Positions 54,156 through 64,000 of a DNA stretch of 64,000 nucleotides are shown here, in pieces (the first letter of the stretch is position 1; each line of letters begins with the position of its first letter). Under the pieces are notes generated by a model. It did no database searches, was not told the origin of the DNA, and was given only the letters and a program-made list of their open reading frames with translations. Both the position numbers and the translations under genes were made by a program. The stretch is from Diplodia intermedia (taxonomy: Eukaryota > Ascomycota > Dothideomycetes > Botryosphaeriales > Botryosphaeriaceae), in the NCBI GenBank assembly GCA_021495925.1, contig JAKEKT010000006.1, positions 372,001-436,000 on the forward strand, in the 5' to 3' direction.

Positions 54156-55678
54156 TCATGAAGGATCTTTCCGTGCCCATGGTGCTTGCGTCTGCGGCAT
54201 TTGTCTTCGATCGCCGGGTTGCGGTGGCGCGGTCTGCTTCCACGGCGCTGTTGTGACCGGCGCGCCTCCCGGCATCGCCCCCGTTTGCGTCATCCCCGGC
54301 GCCGGCGGCCGGCCCGCCCCCCCTGACGACTGCGCAGCCCACGGGGCAGCCGTCATAGGCAAACCTGTCGCCGGGTTAGATGCCCACGGAGCCGCAGTGC
54401 CTGCCTGCGGCGGGAAGCGCTGAGGGCCGTCGGATGCGTGGCCCGCGGGCGCCCTGCCAGGCTGGCTTGTTGTATGAATAGACTTTGGGGGCTCTGCTGC
54501 CGTCGGGTCTCTCTCCCAGCGAAACAGCGACCCAAAGGGGAAGTGCTGTACAACGGGGAATTTGGAAAGAACCTCGGCGTTGTACATCTTCAGCATTCCC
54601 TGTGCTAGGTGTCAACGAAGGGGCCGAGAATGGAAATTGGAGTCATACCTTGTTGATCTTGGCCCAGCCGGCTCGTACTCCAGAAATGTCAAACAGAATG
54701 GGGCTGTGCTCCCAAAAAGGCCCCTTCTTCACGTCATAGATGAAGCCAATTGCGCTGAAATACATGTTGACCGAACGCTCGCGTTCGACCGCGTTCTTCT
54801 TTGCTACGTCGCCCGGGTTGGGGGCGTCAGGCAAGGAGCCCTCCCCAGGGATATCCGCTGCCGACTGGATAGGAGGCGATAGCTGTGCGGAGCCAAAAAT
54901 ATACGGGACGAACGAATGATCGTCCAGGCCCCAGACTCCATGCGATCCAGCTGGTTCGAGCGTGTACGTCAAGATAAGTCGGCGAATGAGATGCAGATAT
55001 CTGGCCACAATCAGCGTAAGGCGGCGCATGCTCATTTCAGAGCACTCACGGCTCGATAACACCAAGCACAATGCCTCGCTCCTCATCACCGGGGTCGCGC
55101 TTTGCAAAGCCTCCCAGCTTCCAAATGCCACCCAGGAATGCCAAGAAGCTCAGCTCGTGGCCCGTTCCGTAGTCCAGCCTTTGCGCACTGCCAAAGCTTC
55201 CGACAAGATAGGCCTGAAGCTCGTCCTTTGCAGACGCTGCATTGCCTTGGGGCTTTTGCCTGCTCAGGATTTCGGATGAAATGGCGTCGTCCAGCAATTT
55301 GGGCAAACGAGATTCAACAATCTCATACCACTTCCTGAAACTGATGTTGCCAAATCTCCGTGGACCAGGGTCCGGAGGCGCCTCATCCATGATGGCTTCC
55401 AGCTTCTCCATCAGAGCCTTCAATCTCAGCACGGGCTCGGAGAACTGGACAGCCTCACTGTTGAGCTGCCAGGCTTCGTACGAGGAAGCGGTTCTCTTGG
55501 GGAACATGGCGGCGTTCAGCTGCAGCAACCAGGTCATAATGTCGGCGTAGCCGGTGGAGGTGAGAAAGAAGCCGACATCTTCCCCATCGTTGATCTGCTT
55601 CTTCGGCAGCGCAAATTCGTGGGGCGCATCCAAGTCGAGCTGCTTCAGAGACCGGATGGCTTGCTTAGCGTCGGCCAT
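54156..55678 (-). CDS. RRD1: PP2A phosphatase activator PTPA, Rrd1 type
   Basis: Exons 55678-55050, 55000-54649 and 54599-54156 on the minus strand give 474 residues. PTPA motifs are clear: STGYADIMTWLLQLNAAM, the nucleotide/peptide pocket AYLVGSFGSAQRLDYGTGHE and LSFLAFLGGIWKLG, then SHGVWGLDDHSFVPYIFGS. PTPA proteins activate PP2A-type phosphatases in an ATP-dependent way and have prolyl-isomerase activity. The long C-terminal extension beyond the fold suits Rrd1 rather than Rrd2. It is Pro/Gly/Ala-rich and repeats the tripeptide APW four times. Introns restore IEP-YLHLIRR and INK-GMLKMYNAE. Confidence 0.95.
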
Positions 55679-56391
55679 GGTGCTGGTGTTGGTGGTTGTG
55701 TAGCTGCGACGCCTGAAACCGGTGATGAAATAGGTGGGTCTCGTCTCACGTGCAAACGCGACGTGGCCCAAGCTCCACCTGCAGGGTCTTGCAAGGGTCT
55801 GCCAGCCGCCAAGACTCGAGAGAAGGTTGTAGGTTGATGACGCGTCGCAGACACGTAGCAGGCTGATGGCCGCCGGGGTGCGCAGCGCCTATGCGGTGCT
55901 GGCGCGACCGAGTCAGCACGGCAGGAGCGCGAGAAAATGAGCCCCGCCCGTCTCTGCTGCACCACTTGTCCTATCCATATCGAGTCTGTTTCACTCCCCT
56001 CTTGCTCTTCGTCGCTTCCAACATTGAATCGATGCGGGGTCACTGCCAATCGCTGTTGCCGTTTCTCTGCTTGCTCGCATAGCTGTCACAAGCGTAGTTG
56101 ACGCAGCTAGCTGGGCAGCAACATAGCTCGGAAATAATCAAAGACGTCTAGACAGTAGCTTCGACTATCTTGCGAATTGAAGCGCAACCTAAGGTGTGAT
56201 TGCGAGGGATCGCTTCTCTACAGGTACCTAGTACCTAGTACAGTTGTAGCGCGGGAATACTTAGATCCGCCCGCCCATGTCACCCCACGGGCAGCTCACA
56301 CGCTCCTCTCCACAACGCCAACAACCTCCCGAAACAACTTTGCCGGTCGCTATATTACGACAACAAGTAAGCAGGCGGGCAAACAGGCGCG
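55679..56391. promoter_or_regulatory. Divergent promoter of RRD1 and the AT-hook gene
   Basis: The two genes start away from each other across 713 bp. A short repeat of GTACCTAGTACCTAGTAC lies at about 56223-56240. No gene seen. Confidence 0.55.
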
Positions 56392-58589
56392 ATGCAGGGC
56401 TCTTCACCCGCGCCTTCCATTGTGTCGCTCTCCGACAGCTCAGCAGATGAAGCTGATCGGCGTCTGCCTCAGCACGACTCCGACGACGAAATCTTGAAGG
56501 CCGACTTCCTCGACGGCATTACCTACAAGATTGAAGACTCTCCCGACTCTAGTAGCATTAGTGGTGACGATAACATCGCCGCCAATTCCGGCCCCATGCG
56601 CCAAGAAAGCGAAGACGACCCAAATTCGCAGCTGCTGCGCGAAGCTGAGACTGGACAGTCCCCGAGAAGCAACCGCAAACGCACAGATGAGGAACAAGCA
56701 GCCCTACTGAACTCCACGCTCTTTGCACACGGCCGCGGCCCAGCCCCTCTTCCTAGCAGACCTGAGAGACGAGCAGCTTCGAGAGACGGACGCCACAGTA
56801 CAACATCCACCCCACGCCGTAACAAGGAACCAGCTCGCCCAGGCGTGTACGAACTACCTGCGGATTCTCCTGCGCCCAATCCTACGTCTCCATCGGCTCC
56901 GCACGAGGTGCATCATGAAGAGGGGGAATCTAATGCACGTCAACTAAGACCATCCACGAGGTCACAGAAACAGCCGAAACCGAAAGAAAGCGAGGCAGTG
57001 CAACCGGCGGCTACTCCAGCCTCTGAGGAACCGAAGAAAAGGAAGCCAGGCCGTCCGAGGAAGAAGACCGCGACGGCGGCTGAAATCATCGCTAAGCGCC
57101 AAAAGACCGATTCTGCGAATACAGGTCGGAGACGATCGAAGGCCGGAGAAGCCGAGGGCTCAGAAGATGTCTATAAAAGCACCGAGAGAAGGACCAGCAT
57201 GGCCACATCGCCTTCGAGCTCAAAGGCTTCCAAATCAGCCCCCAAAAAGGCACAGACTGCAACAGAGAAGTTATCACGAATGCATACCAAAAAGACCAGC
57301 GCCCAAGAAGATCCAATCGATGAGCAAACAAGCGACGCTTCTGAGAGGTTATTTGTTACTACTTCGACAACGGAGTCCCATACTAGGGATGAGGAGTCCA
57401 ATGATCTTGATGGGCTTGGCCATCTGCAGGAAGCCTTACGAAACATTTGGACGAATGAAGAAGGAGTGAAGAAAGTCCGTGAGAAGCGAGAGGAAAATGG
57501 CCTACAAGAAAAAAACAATTCCACCAAAACCGTCATCGGTGTTTGTCGTGGTCTTCAGGATGAGCTTAAAGACTTCATGAAGTTATCAGCAGCACCAGAT
57601 GAGACAGAGTCTACGCGAGTGAGCCGAACCATAAGAAATCTTGCAAGGACTCTGAATGAGTTCGATTTGGCAAACGAAAAGGAGATCAACAACCACCTTT
57701 TCCAAGATCTCTACGCATTCATTTTTCCGTGCCTCCTCAGGACTCTTTGCAACATTGTCGATTACTACATGAGGGTTCTCAAAAGAGACGCCGCTCCCGA
57801 CACGATTCCAACTTCCCAGCTGGCCGAGCTCACTGGCTTCACGGCCGCAATCATTGATCTTGATGAGCGTGCCAAGGCGAGCCCCGTGCAAGTGCCGACT
57901 CAGCTTGTCATTGTTAAACCAACCCGAAACTGCATAATTGCTCCCCTCAAGAGACTCCGTCGGCTACTCGTTCAGCTTGTCGCCCGACAAAGTAAGCAGG
58001 AGGAACAAAAGAAAGCCTCGCGCGTTGAGCAAAGGCGCAATGAACAGGCTAATCTTCGACGTCGGCGGGAGGCTGAAGAGGATGCCCACCAGAGAGCATT
58101 GTTGGAGGATTGGAGAACACTGCACATAACCCGCAAAGAGGTCGAGCCCGATTTTCGTCGATGGCATCATCTTGATTTCGTCCCTCTCCCCGCGACCCAC
58201 GAGCCAGAAACCATCCGAGACATTGACGTCAATGGTCAACCCTTTGACAGGGTCATTATGTTTCATCATACGCGAAGCCCTTTGCGGAGGCAAAATTTGA
58301 ATGATGTAGGGATATGGACCGATGTCGAGTGCCTGACGCTTATGGAAGCACTGGCAGAGCACACAGCCATGGATTATCGTGAGGTAACCCCAAAATCCCA
58401 TGAAGAAGTTACACTAACGGGTGTATAGGTAATCCCAGACACATGGTGTATTTCAAGATCATCAAGAAGCACTGCGGTCCGGGTGGAGCTCTACGCCCGT
58501 TCAGTGTCTCGGAAATCGTCCAGAAATCCCAGTACTTCAAGCGCATGCTGGAGGATCGGGAATGGACACGGCTGATTCCTACTTTCTAA
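56392..58589 (+). CDS. AT-hook nuclear protein with SANT/Myb-like C-terminus
   Basis: Exons 56392-58378 and 58429-58589 give 715 residues. The N-terminal half is acidic and disordered. An AT-hook (KRKPGRPRKK) lies at about 215-226, followed by bipartite Lys/Arg stretches typical of nuclear signals. Residues about 355-540 look helical (VIGVCRGLQDELKDFM, FQDLYAFIFPCLLRTLC). A coiled-coil Glu/Arg segment precedes a C-terminal block with VGIWTDVECLTLMEAL and MVYFKIIKKHCGPGGALR, compatible with a Myb/SANT-like fold. The 50-nt intron (GTGAGG, ACTAAC, TATAG) joins AMDYR-NPRHMVYF. Reading through it stops at 58428 and loses the domain's second half. DNA or chromatin binding is inferred; family not recognised. 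Confidence 0.82.
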
Positions 58590-58986
58590 GATACACTTGT
58601 TTCTCTTCTTCTAATTTTGTGCATGTCGTATCTAATCTATCATATCAACATAGATCTGGAGGACATGATGTTCCTTGTGCATCCTCCACATCTTCCCAAT
58701 TACGTCATTTGTCTGCAACCTCACCGGAGGTCGAGCCAAATCATTACTTGCTATCTTTTCATTCCTGCATGGCTTTCGGAATTGTCTCAACATGCACCTT
58801 CTTATCTGAACTAAACTAAATGACTCTATGTTGCTTACAAAAAGGCACGCCCAAGTACAAGGTGACTCATACATACAGTAAGCTATATTAGTTGCCGTCT
58901 GACACCTGCATGCAGTGTCAACAACGAACATCATCTCCAGCGGGATCAGACAGATAGCTTTCAGAAACCGAATTCGAAAAGCGACC
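58590..58986. other. Intergenic
   Basis: AT-rich 3' flank of the AT-hook gene and promoter of the PhzF-like gene. Frames at 58562-58819 are unsupported. An upstream extension of the next gene to 58915 lacks an ATG. Confidence 0.5.
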
Positions 58987-60059
58987 ATGAAGCTGCCTTT
59001 CACCACTCTCGACGTTTTCACCACGACGCGCTTCAGCGGCAACCCTCTCGCCGTGGTTCGCGTGCCTGCTTCTTGTCGCGATGCGCTCACGGAAGAGCAA
59101 AAGCAGAAAATCGCAACCGAGTTCAACCTTTCCGAAACCACGTTCCTGCACGAGACGCCTGAAGGCGCCGACGGCGCCGTCGCCGACTACGACATCTTCA
59201 CCGCGCGCTCGCGCATGACCTTCGCCGGCCGTGAGTCCCCTTCCCCCCTCCTCACATCACAGCCGTACCTCCGCGGCCCCCAATATCCAATCCATCCCAT
59301 CCACCCCTTCTAACGCAAAACCCTCCCCGCGCGCGCACGCCAGACCCCACCATCGGCACCGCCATCTTCGTCTCCACCACCGCCCGCCCGCTCTTCCCGC
59401 ACACGCACTCCCTGCGCACCCTCGCCGGCACCATCCCGCTCGCCCACAACGCCGCCTCCCGCAATGCCTCGGTCCACCTCCCCCACGCCGTCCACGAGCA
59501 CGCCTTCCGGCCCCCCCACCCCTTCCCCGCCACCACCGCCGCCGCCGCCGACGACGTCCCCATCGTCTCCATCGTCCGCGGCATGGCCTTCTGCCTCGTG
59601 CCCCTCCCGACGCTCGACGCCCTCGGCGGCGTGTCCGCCGGGCTGGTCCCCGTGGCCGACGCGTACGCGGCGAAGTGGTTGGACGCCGACGATGAGGGCG
59701 GGTGGGGCGTCGGGTTCACGGGCACGTTTTACTACGTCGACCTCGGTTTCGAGGACGCGGGAACCGACGGGGAGGGGGAGAGGAGGCGGCGGGTGTTGCG
59801 CACGCGGTCGATCGGCACGAGGGAGGATCCCGGGACGGGGAGCGCGAGCGCCGCCTTGTGTTGCTATCTGGCGTTGAGGGAGGGGAGGGCCGCCGGGAAG
59901 GGCCCGTTTGAGTTCCATCTCGTCCAGGGGGTCGAGATGGGGAGGAGGTGTGATGTTTTCGTGAGCGTGGTCAGGACCGAGGACGGTGGGGCGGTGGAGG
60001 AGGTTGTGTTGACGGGGAGTGCGGTGGAGGTTATGGAGGGGTTTGTGAGTGTGGAGTGA
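58987..60059 (+). CDS. PhzF-family isomerase/epimerase-like protein
   Basis: Exons 58987-59230 and 59344-60059 give 319 residues. The family start is LDVFTTTRFSGNPLAVV. The catalytic Glu lies in FNLSETTFL (about residue 50). The splice restores TFAGHPTIGTA, and the second-domain motif EDPGTGSASAAL is present. PhzF folds like diaminopimelate epimerase and, in bacteria, isomerises a phenazine precursor. Eukaryotic members have no settled role. No phenazine pathway gene is near, so the name should not be read as a function. The 113-nt intron has GTGAGT and CCAG borders. Confidence 0.92.
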
Positions 60060-60481
60060 GCTGTTCCGGCCCGTGGAGAGGGGTATGAGCGTTCCGAATG
60101 TCTTGCTAAACTTGTGACTACGCTTAGGTAGGTAGCTAGGCCTTGTGTCTGGATGCACTCAAGTAGTCGATACATTTACATCTACGCCCAGTTTTGCTAC
60201 ACCTGTTCAAAAGGGAAAACTCACAGTGGGAATCCCAGGTGACTCGGAACTATATACTGTTGTTTGACCACTTCGTCTAGTCTTGAATCGTTCATTGTAC
60301 AGAATTCCCAGGGCTAGAGTCTTGGTTTGTATCTACAATTCATAAACTCTCATTTTGATGAGAAGTAATGTCATGCCATAAGACCTTCGGTCTAGGACAA
60401 ACGCTCTTGAAACACCGATAAAACAATGCGACCTTCCGCTTATATATGCAAATGTGATGGGCAGCGTAAAATTCCTTAAGA
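60060..60481. other. Intergenic between convergent genes
   Basis: AT-rich 3' flanks of the PhzF-like gene and the dehydrogenase gene. No gene seen. Confidence 0.55.
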
Positions 60482-61778
60482 CTAGTATTCAACGACTTTG
60501 CGGATCGCATCATATATCCCTGGGTAGTCAGCAATTGAAGTATAGGCGGGATTGATTTGAACTTACGAACGACGTCAGGAACGTTGAACTTCTCATATAA
60601 CAAGCCCATATGCGTACTCCACCCGGCAACACGCTGAACGGGTGCTTCCAGTCTCAAAAATGCACCTTCTTGGATAGTTGCTGCGACCTCAGCGCCGACA
60701 CCAGAGTTGATCATACTCTCATGCACGACGATGGCTCTTCCAGTCTTGTTCACGCTGCTCAAGATGGTCGGCCGGTCCCACGGATAAATGGTCCTCAAAT
60801 CAATCAGCTCGACGCTGACGCCAAAGTCCTTCTCAGCGGCAGAGATGGCAGTGGAGCAGTTGTACAAGGGAGTGCCATAGGAGATGAGGGTCACGTCTTT
60901 TCCTTCTTTCAGAATCTCGGCTTTGGACAAAGGCAGGGTGTATGCTTCATTAGGAACTTGCTCCACAGCCGCCCGGTAGAGAATCTTGGGCTCCATAAAC
61001 ACGACGGGATCGTTGCACGCGATAGACGCTAGAAGTAAGCCTTTGGCCTGGATTGGCGAGCGCGGAACGACGACGCGCAGTCCAGGGATATGTGCGAAGA
61101 GAGACTCGGGTGATTGGGAGTGGTATCTGAAACAAAGGTTAGCACGTCACAAGGCCAGCCCGCCCGCCAGCAATGGACTCACAATGCACCGTGCCCGACA
61201 CCCCCCATGGGCATTCGCACCACCAGTCCCCCCGCATGCATGTCCGTTGTGCCCGCCCTGTATCTTACCTTGGCGGCCTCGTTCACCAGCTGGTCGAAGG
61301 CCGGGTAGACGTAGTCGGCAAACTGGATTTCGGCCACCGGCTTCATCCCTTCCAGCGCGGCGCCAATGGCGAAGCCCACGATGCCCTGCTCGCTCAGCGG
61401 AGTGTTGAAGACTCGCTCCGAGCCAAAATCGTTGGCCAGTCCCATGGAGCATCGGAAGACGCCGCCGAAGGCCACGTCCTCGCCGAATACGAGCACGCGG
61501 TCGTCGGTGGTCAGGGCATGGCGCAGGGCGGAGTTGACGGCCTGGAACACGTTCTGGCGCGTGGTCTTGGAGTCGCGGACATGCTGGGGCAGCTCGGGGT
61601 TTGAGAGACTCGACTTGGGGGTGTGGGCGAGCAGCGGGGTGGTGGCGTAGTCGATGGGCAGGTTGAGGCGGGCGTTCGGAGGGTGCGTCGAGTAGGGCCG
61701 GCGGGGATAGATTGGCGCGCGCGGGGCGGCCGAATGCGCGACAAGACGCCGTGGTGGCAGCGACACTCGAGCTTTCAT
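60482..61778 (-). CDS. Branched-chain 2-oxoacid dehydrogenase E1 beta, mitochondrial
   Basis: Exons 61778-61183, 61126-60567 and 60519-60482 on the minus strand give 397 residues. The Arg/Ser/Ala-rich N-terminus (about 1-33, with RRPYSTHP) is a typical mitochondrial presequence. The transketolase-like pyrimidine-binding part contains VFGEDVAFGGVFRCS and NTPLSEQGIVGFAIG. The C-terminal part contains SKAEILKEGKDVTLISYG and IVVHESMINSGVGAE. GEDVAFGGVFRC and the overall layout favour the BCKDHB branch over pyruvate dehydrogenase E1 beta. With E1 alpha, E2 and E3 it degrades Leu, Ile and Val ketoacids using thiamine diphosphate. The last exon of 38 nt gives IYDAIRKVVEY. Confidence 0.94.
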
Positions 61779-62325
61779 GGCGGGTTCGACAGATGGGGAT
61801 AATCTGGGGAAGCGACGGGGTAGGTATACTATTTACGTGGGCGAGAGCGGCTAGCGGCGGCATAGCTCGAGGCACGCAGGCACCACAGGGCCAGTGAGGG
61901 CAGTTGCAACGAGCTGCACGGCGCTGCGGAGGGCTTGTCCTAGCGGGCCTTGTTGCCGCATTGCGCATGGGTTCGCAGACGGCGGCGGACCGTCAGCGGC
62001 GGCAGCCCACGCCGGCTCCTGCGGAACGCGCCCGAAGACTCTTCGTGAAGACGACTGCACATCAGCCCTGCGAGTCTGACCGACACGCCCAGGACCCAAC
62101 ACCAAGTGGATGCGCGCGCGTGGACTGCTCTGTGTGGCTGCTTGAACGAAAGAGTGGTGCCGAGCGCCGGCCGTCACCGCCATAACGTGCCCGCGCATCG
62201 ACCCCCGGCTGATCAGCGCGTGGCTGCGACCCTCTTCAAAACACCGACCTCTGCCATCTCCAGCTCCGCCGTCACCACGTTGCTCCCCGCGACACCACCC
62301 TCTCAGCCCTTTCGCCGGCTTGCCA
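61779..62325. promoter_or_regulatory. Divergent promoter of the E1-beta and Mam3/CNNM-like genes
   Basis: The genes diverge across 547 bp of GC-rich DNA. Open frames on both strands (for example 61851-62501, -) overlap the flanking genes and lack domains. Confidence 0.5.
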
Positions 62326-64000
62326 ATGTCTCTGGTCTTCGCAAGGGCCCTTGCCAGCGGCCCTTTTGCTTCCAATGGCCTCGCCCGAGTGAGACCCATC
62401 GCCCTCCTCTCGGCCGCCCTCCTACTATCCGCCGTTGGCCATGCCGCGCCGCTGAGGCAGCACATGCCCGTCGCGGTCCTCGCCGATGAGGACCTGCCCA
62501 AGGACCCGGCCGACGCCAGCCTCTGGATCTACCTGAGCGTCGCCGTCGCTCTGGTCCTGCTTGGAGGCGTCTTCGCCGGTCTGACCATCGCGTAAGTCTT
62601 CCGGCCCGTCGCACACCCACCGTTCCACGTCGTACAGCCACTGACCACTGTCTCAATTCAGCCTCATGGGCCAGGATGAAATCTACCTCCAAGTCCTCGC
62701 TGCTTCCGGCGACGGTGCCGAGCGCAAAAATGCCGCACGCGTGCTTCGCCTTCTCAAGAAGGGCAAGCACTGGGTCCTGGTCACCCTGCTGCTCAGCAAC
62801 GTTATCACGAACGAGACGCTGCCCATCGTCCTCGACAGATCTCTTGGTGGAGGCTGGCCTGCCGTCGTCAGCAGTACTGTCCTGATTGGTATGACCACAT
62901 GATGCGTCATTTGAATTCTAGACGCCCCTTCGGTCCATTGATCCGCCGCTGACAGCTCCGCGATAGTCATTTTCGGTGAAGTCGTCCCCCAGAGTATCTG
63001 CGTCCGCTATGGCCTGCCAATTGGCGCATGGATGTCGCCCATCGTGCTCGCCCTCATGTGGATCATGTGCCCCGTTGCATGGCCTACAGCGAAACTGCTG
63101 GACTACCTCTTGGGTGAAGATCACGGAACGACATACAAGAAGGCTGGCCTCAAGACCCTGGTCACTCTGCACAAAACTCTCGGAGAGAGTCCCGAGGAAC
63201 GCTTGAACCAGGACGAGGTCACCATCATCAGTGCTGTGCTGGATCTCAAGGAGAAGCCCGTGGGTAGCATCATGACCCCGATGAATGACGTCTTCACCAT
63301 GTCGGCCGATACCGTGCTTGATGAGAAGATGATGGACAACATTCTCTCGGCCGGCTACTCCAGAATCCCCATTTACCAGCCCGACAACCCGCGCAACTTC
63401 GTCGGCATGCTCCTGGTCAAGCTACTGATTACCTACGATCCCGAGGATGCCAAGCAAGTCCGTGACTTCTCTCTCGCTACTCTGCCCGAGACTCGCCCTG
63501 AGACTAGCTGTCTCGACATTGTCAACTTCTTCCAGGAGGGCAAGTCCCACATGGTTCTTGTTTCCGATTTCCCGGGTGAATCGTATGGTGCACTTGGTGT
63601 CATCACTTTGGAAGATGTTATCGAGGAGTTGATCGGAGAGTGAGTGTTGCTCCAACAAGATAATGTCCGGTCCAGGCGCTAACAGTATATCAGGGAAATC
63701 ATTGATGAGTCTGACGTCTTCATTGATGTTCACAAAGCTATCCGCCGCATTACTCCATCTCCCCGCAACCGCGTCCCTAAGGGTGAAGTCGTTGCCGAGC
63801 GTCCCGAGGAACTCGAAGCCGACGAAACTACTGGTTTGCTGGCAGGATCTGAGTCTCGCAGGAAGAGCACCGACAGCAGTCGCGTGTTTGGAACCAGCCC
63901 TCAAGTCAAGTTCTTGATGCGTCGCAGCAGTAGTGGTCATGCTTCCGTCGGAAAACCAAAGCCACTCGGACTTCGTGATGGTACTACCTCCGAGTTGAGG
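62326..64000 (+). CDS. Mam3/CNNM-like DUF21 and CBS-domain membrane protein, partial at the right edge
   Basis: Exons 62326-62591, 62662-62888, 62967-63639 and 63694 onward; the gene continues past the window. An N-terminal hydrophobic segment (PIALLSAALLLSAVGHA) looks like a signal sequence. The DUF21 core has about four membrane helices (LWIYLSVAVALVLLGGVFAGLTIA; HWVLVTLLLSNVI; VIFGEVVPQSICVRYGLP). The CBS pair follows with VGSIMTPMNDVFTM, AGYSRIPIYQPDNP and GVITLEDVIEELIGEEIIDESDV. The family handles Mg/Mn: yeast Mam3 affects vacuolar manganese, and animal CNNMs affect magnesium efflux. After the CBS pair comes a Ser/Arg-rich cytosolic tail. Each intron splits a codon inside conserved sequence. 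Confidence 0.93.

Noticed and set aside
58987..60059. Phenazine biosynthesis gene cluster
   Set aside because: Only a PhzF-fold protein is present; no other phenazine genes, and PhzF relatives are widespread in eukaryotes.

Overview
The window is nuclear DNA of a filamentous ascomycete (Pezizomycotina). Most genes carry short introns (about 50-125 nt) with GT..AG borders and CTAAC/CTGAC/CTAAT branch sites. Coding DNA is GC-rich, there are no operons, and the content is typical of the group: an NimX/Cdc2 kinase, a GMPPA-type nucleotidyltransferase, Mak5, Trm7, Rrd1, a Mam3/CNNM protein and several 2-oxoglutarate oxygenases. I cannot fix the class or genus from sequence alone. I found 25 protein genes (24 complete, one running off the right edge). 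I saw no convincing tRNA or rRNA, no CRISPR array, no transposon and no secondary-metabolite core enzyme. Exon borders were worked out by hand from splice signals, reading frame and family conservation.

Layout. 0.4-6.1 kb: three plus-strand genes of unknown function; the second and third look like old tandem duplicates. 6.4-12.3 kb: a Mo-cofactor-sulfurase-like aminotransferase (-) divergent from an ABCG half-transporter (+). 13.2-13.7 kb: a small unknown gene. 14.5-20.6 kb: a translation block with Trm7 (-) and Mak5 (+) from a shared promoter, then cytosolic lysyl-tRNA synthetase. 21.0-29.6 kb: epoxide hydrolase, an IPNS-like 2OG oxygenase, an ALKBH1-like protein, Cdk1/Cdc2, and another 2OG oxygenase. 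30.2-35.7 kb: a GMPPA-like protein (-) divergent from a dynamin-superfamily GTPase (+) that carries a nuclear-localisation-like motif. 37.6-45.7 kb: a polyQ protein with a Cys/His N-terminal motif, an amidase-signature enzyme and an HSL-type hydrolase. 46.1-49.9 kb: a calpain-type cysteine protease with 15 GRGGYN hexapeptides in its tail. 52.4-62 kb: an Ala/Pro/Glu-rich protein, Rrd1 (PTPA), an AT-hook nuclear protein, a PhzF-like protein and mitochondrial branched-chain 2-oxoacid dehydrogenase E1-beta. From 62.3 kb: a Mam3/CNNM-like CBS-domain membrane protein, cut by the window end.

The best leads for new biology are the calpain with its RGG/Tyr repeat tail, the putatively nuclear dynamin-like GTPase, the duplicated orphan pair at 2.7-6.1 kb, and a perfect 16-bp inverted repeat between Mak5 and the lysyl-tRNA synthetase gene.
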